Part shown: piece by piece, positions 61,683 to 64,000 of the stretch
Position numbering within the stretch: position 1 is the first letter of the stretch
How the letters are laid out: each line of letters starts with the position of its first letter
NCBI GenBank assembly: GCA_943788935.1
Contig: CALSSE010000004.1
Span: 1-64,000 of the forward strand
Direction: 5' to 3'
DNA: 64,000 nt
DNA from: an uncultured bacterium
GTDB taxonomy: Bacteria > Myxococcota_A > Bradymonadia > UBA7976 > VGTA01
Program-made: the position numbers and the translations under genes
The notes under the pieces: generated by a model
Told to the model about the DNA's origin: nothing
Databases searched by the model: none
What the model saw: only the letters and a program-made list of their open reading frames with translations

Positions 61683-61711
61683 AACATATGTTCACCTGAA
61701 CAAATAGTCAA
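61683..61711 (-). promoter_or_regulatory. umuDC promoter with an inverted-repeat operator in its spacer
   Basis: On the minus strand TTGACT (61706-61711) and TATGTT (61683-61688) are spaced by 17 bases. The spacer contains TGTTCAGGTGAACA, a perfect inverted repeat with six-base arms, exactly where a repressor would block RNA polymerase. The neighbouring AACATATGTTC and the second element GAACATATGTAT (61720-61731) resemble the GAAC-N4-GTTC type of LexA site known from Gram-positive bacteria. Assignment to LexA is inference. Confidence 0.6.
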
Positions 61712-61858
61712 CGTGTATAGAACATATGTATAGTTTTTTTATAGAGCTGAGTGAGCAGTGTTATCGTGAATATGCAGGGGAGAGGTCAAGACTTGTAATA
61801 GAAGGAGAACATGTGTGATGTTATAGAGGTCTAAAACGTTCTATCTTTGAGGTGGCTC

Positions 61859-62806
61859 ATGATCTCTAGCTTACATCGCTCTGCGCCCTATCACTCGACA
61901 CGATCTATGGTGATGCTCTCGGCTTGTCTCATCACCATGCTCGCCTGTGAAAATGAGATCGACACCACTGCTAATATATTACCGACCTCACCGATCGCAG
62001 GTGAAGCCGAAGAGGCGGGTGTCGTCAGCGGTGGGAGTTCGACGACTGCGGGTGATTCGATGTCAGGAGAGGTCGTTCAAGAAGGGTGTATGAGCTGTGT
62101 CGAGGTGGGAGCTTGGTATCGCTTTACCACACTACAGCTCAACTCTATCGATGGAGGGTCGCACCCCGTGATCCCAGTGCTTAATAATCTATGGGCGGGG
62201 GACGTAGAGGCTCACTCCTTGAACGTCTTCTTCGAGATTAAGGCCATGGACGGTGATCAGATCAAGATCGGAGCGATGAACGCTGCGTGGGTCAGTGAAG
62301 AGGAAGATGATTATTGCCTGTTACCAGAAACAGCGATCGAGTTTATATTCACGCAGAGTGAATGCTCTATCGCTAACAGTGAGCCTGCGGGGATCAATAT
62401 CTATGCGGGGAGCCAAGAGATCCCAAAAAATTGTTCTCCTGAAGGTGAAGCGCAGAACGCGATTCCGGTGCGTGATGTCTTATTAGAAGCTGACTTCACT
62501 GAAGACTGCGCTGAGCTCATTAATGGGAGCGTACGCAGCGCAGCGATTAAGAGGAGCGCCCTTGAAGAGACATGCTCCTGCCTCAGCCCAGTGATCGAAA
62601 GTTGCCAAGGGATAGACCCTAATTTTGAGGGGAATATGTTTGGGGAGTGCGGTGGGTGTAATACTCGCTATAACAGCCTCTCTAGGCAGCTTAACACCTT
62701 TCAACCTTTGACCTGGGAGTGTCAGGTCGATGGAGAGCAAGCGGTCTGCTTAGAGGCGAGCTTTGATGCTCGCCGACTTAGTTTCACTCCATCTGTTTGC
62801 CCCTAA
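61859..62806 (+). CDS. Small cysteine-containing lipoprotein of unknown function
   Basis: The ~315-residue protein has a lipobox (MLAC) at the end of its signal peptide and a Gly/Glu/Ser-rich linker (AGEAEEAGVVSGG). The mature region contains CMSCVEVGAWYRFTTLQLNS, LNVFFEIKAMDGDQIKIGAM and a C-terminal ALEETCSCLSP ... FGECGGCNTRYNSLS pattern with about twelve cysteines. No known domain is recognised. The start at ATG 61859 fits GAGG six bases upstream; a TTG at 61847 is possible. It is divergent from umuDC and shares its regulatory gap, so it might be damage-responsive, which is speculative. Confidence 0.7.
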   Translation: MISSLHRSAPYHSTRSMVMLSACLITMLACENEIDTTANILPTSPIAGEAEEAGVVSGGSSTTAGDSMSGEVVQEGCMSCVEVGAWYRFTTLQLNSIDGGSHPVIPVLNNLWAGDVEAHSLNVFFEIKAMDGDQIKIGAMNAAWVSEEEDDYCLLPETAIEFIFTQSECSIANSEPAGINIYAGSQEIPKNCSPEGEAQNAIPVRDVLLEADFTEDCAELINGSVRSAAIKRSALEETCSCLSPVIESCQGIDPNFEGNMFGECGGCNTRYNSLSRQLNTFQPLTWECQVDGEQAVCLEASFDARRLSFTPSVCP

Positions 62807-62902
62807 GTGCAGAGTATTCGCGCTCGATCATTGCAATCTGACTCATTTTCTCATAGATAAGCACACTCTTACTCTATCGAACGAAGATCAAGTGAGCTTA
62901 AT

Positions 62903-63994
62903 ATGAAAGCAGGGATCGTCGGCCTCCCCAATGTAGGCAAGTCAACACTCTTTAACGCTCTCACCGCCGCAGGCGCTGAGAGCGCTAACTATCCATTTTG
63001 TACCATCGAGCCTAATATCGGGATTGTGAAGGTGCCCGATCCACGATTGAAGCGGATCCAGACCCACATCACGACTGATCAAGTGATCCCAGCTAGCGTA
63101 GAGATCGTAGATATCGCAGGTTTGGTTCGTGGTGCGAGTCAAGGCGAAGGGCTCGGTAACCAATTTCTAGGACATATTCGTAACGTTGACGCTATTTTAC
63201 ACGTCGTGCGATGTTTTGAAGAAGAGAATGTGATCCACGTAGAGGGCCGAGTCGATCCGATCGATGATATTCAGGTGATCGATACCGAGCTGGTCCTCGC
63301 TGACTTAGAGTCGGTCGAGCGTCAGATCCCCAAATTAGAGAAGAAGGTCCGTGGCGGTGACAAAGAGGCGGCCGAGCAACTCAAATTGCTGCAAGTCGCG
63401 AACGAGCTGCTACAAGAGGGACGACCGGTAAGAGCCGGGGATTGGAACGACGATCAGGTCAAGAGCTTACGTATGTCAGGCTTAATCACCTACAAACCGG
63501 TACTCTATGTCTGTAACATCGATGAAGAGGGAGCCGCTGAGGGAAATCACTTCAGTGCTAAGGTCGCGGAGCTGGCCGCTAGCGAGAATAGCCAGTGCAT
63601 CCTCATCTCTGCTCAGTTCGAGGCCGAGGTCTCTGAGCTTGAAGAGGAGGAAGAGCGAAAAGAGATGCTCAGCGCTCTTGGTGTAGAAGAGACTGGCCTT
63701 GACCGCCTCGCCCAATCAGCCTACGCGCTCTTGGGTTTACAGACCTACTTCACTGCCGGTGAAAAAGAGATCCGCGCTTGGACTTTCCCTAAAGGAGCGA
63801 CCGCTCCTCAGGCTGCAGGTGTGATCCATACCGACTTTGAGCGAGGATTCATTCGCGCTCAGATCTACTCTCTTGATGATCTCGAGACTCACAAAAGCGA
63901 GACCGCTCTCCGCGGTGCGGGTAAAATTCGCGCTGAAGGCAAAGAGTATGTTATGAGAGACGGTGACATCTGCCACTTCCTCTTTAACGTATAA
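62903..63994 (+). CDS. ychF: YchF/Obg-like ATPase
   Basis: The 363-residue P-loop protein begins [20 protein letters not shown] (P-loop), has [14 protein letters not shown] (switch region), [17 protein letters not shown] (Walker B/G3), and the N-x-x-E-type YVCNIDEEG that replaces the GTP-selective NKxD motif, consistent with ATP preference. A coiled-coil ([15 protein letters not shown]) and a C-terminal TGS-like domain ([20 protein letters not shown]) follow. YchF/OLA1 proteins bind ribosomes and affect translation and stress responses. The gene is complete and ends six bases before the window edge. Confidence 0.95.
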   Translation: MKAGIVGLPNVGKSTLFNALTAAGAESANYPFCTIEPNIGIVKVPDPRLKRIQTHITTDQVIPASVEIVDIAGLVRGASQGEGLGNQFLGHIRNVDAILHVVRCFEEENVIHVEGRVDPIDDIQVIDTELVLADLESVERQIPKLEKKVRGGDKEAAEQLKLLQVANELLQEGRPVRAGDWNDDQVKSLRMSGLITYKPVLYVCNIDEEGAAEGNHFSAKVAELAASENSQCILISAQFEAEVSELEEEEERKEMLSALGVEETGLDRLAQSAYALLGLQTYFTAGEKEIRAWTFPKGATAPQAAGVIHTDFERGFIRAQIYSLDDLETHKSETALRGAGKIRAEGKEYVMRDGDICHFLFNV

Positions 63995-64000
63995 GTATAG

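Larger units (their letters stand above)
61552..61858. other. Intergenic region with umuDC promoter, operators and short repeats
   Basis: This 307-bp gap separates umuD (minus) from the lipoprotein (plus). It holds the promoter/operator at 61683-61711, a second GAACATATGT-type element (61720-61731), and a further GAACATGTGT (61807-61816) near the plus-strand start. Two 12-bp GAAGCTCGAAGT units (61611-61634 area) and three 11-bp GAGCCAATAAA units (61639-61671) are also present. I see no small coding frame. Confidence 0.6.

Overview
The window looks like a chromosomal segment from a Gram-negative member of the Myxococcota, most likely a Bradymonadia-like lineage. This is inferred from content: about nine predicted lipoproteins, cysteine-rich DUF4215 repeats, MopE-type CDGxDNDCDGxIDE motifs, two C-terminal tails resembling MYXO-CTERM sorting signals, a paired DUF1592/DUF1552 locus, and low-complexity pentapeptide tracts in surface proteins. 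Coding density is high. I saw no rRNA, tRNA, CRISPR, phage or insertion sequence. The left edge cuts a gene; the right edge falls just after a complete ychF.

Layout. 1-8.9 kb: a cut gene, a membrane protein, two large lipoproteins (a beta-helix type and a phosphodiester-glycosidase type with 26 pentapeptide repeats), a two-gene operon of a tiny DUF6435 protein plus a DASH-type cryptochrome/photolyase, a DUF4424-like exported protein and a DUF2071 protein. 9-16.2 kb: a sodium/solute symporter and three lipoproteins. 16.2-20.5 kb: the DUF1592/DUF1552 pair, preceded by nine copies of a 13-bp repeat. 20.7-34 kb: FkbM methyltransferase, SLC12-like transporter, YgfZ, a DUF481 barrel, Dus, a tandem-duplicated HCCA-isomerase-like protein, a DegT aminotransferase, HutI, a repeat lipoprotein and RNase G/E. 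34-45.4 kb: a flippase, then a compact minus-strand MoxR-DUF58-Bat operon of seven genes with a fused BatD/BatE at its end. 45.5-52 kb: a trypsin-like protease and a MalK-E-F-G-type sugar ABC operon. 52.3-55.1 kb: a large secreted prenyltransferase-fold protein whose frame is broken at a nine-G run. 55.1-64 kb: ParA/ParB, alanine racemase, an AI-2E-family permease, UmuDC with a recognisable promoter/operator, a lipoprotein and YchF.

How the genes fit together. The Bat operon has its genes touching or overlapping in order (MoxR ATPase, DUF58, a DUF4381-like anchor, two VWA proteins, a TPR protein, BatD/E), as expected for a membrane complex controlled by a MoxR chaperone. The sugar ABC operon also has 4-bp overlaps. 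UmuD and UmuC form a two-gene SOS unit behind a TTGACT-17-TATGTT promoter whose spacer holds a perfect inverted repeat.

The most distinctive theme is short tandem repetition. At least seven genes for exported or membrane-linked proteins carry in-frame repeats, commonly of 15 bp (five residues) and each of different sequence, placed just after the lipid-attachment cysteine or just before a C-terminal anchor. Several intergenic gaps also hold 11-23 bp tandem repeats. Together with the G-run frame break, this suggests a genome in which repeat slippage changes the length or expression of surface proteins. I read this as the best candidate for an undescribed phenomenon here; it is inference and needs comparison between strains.
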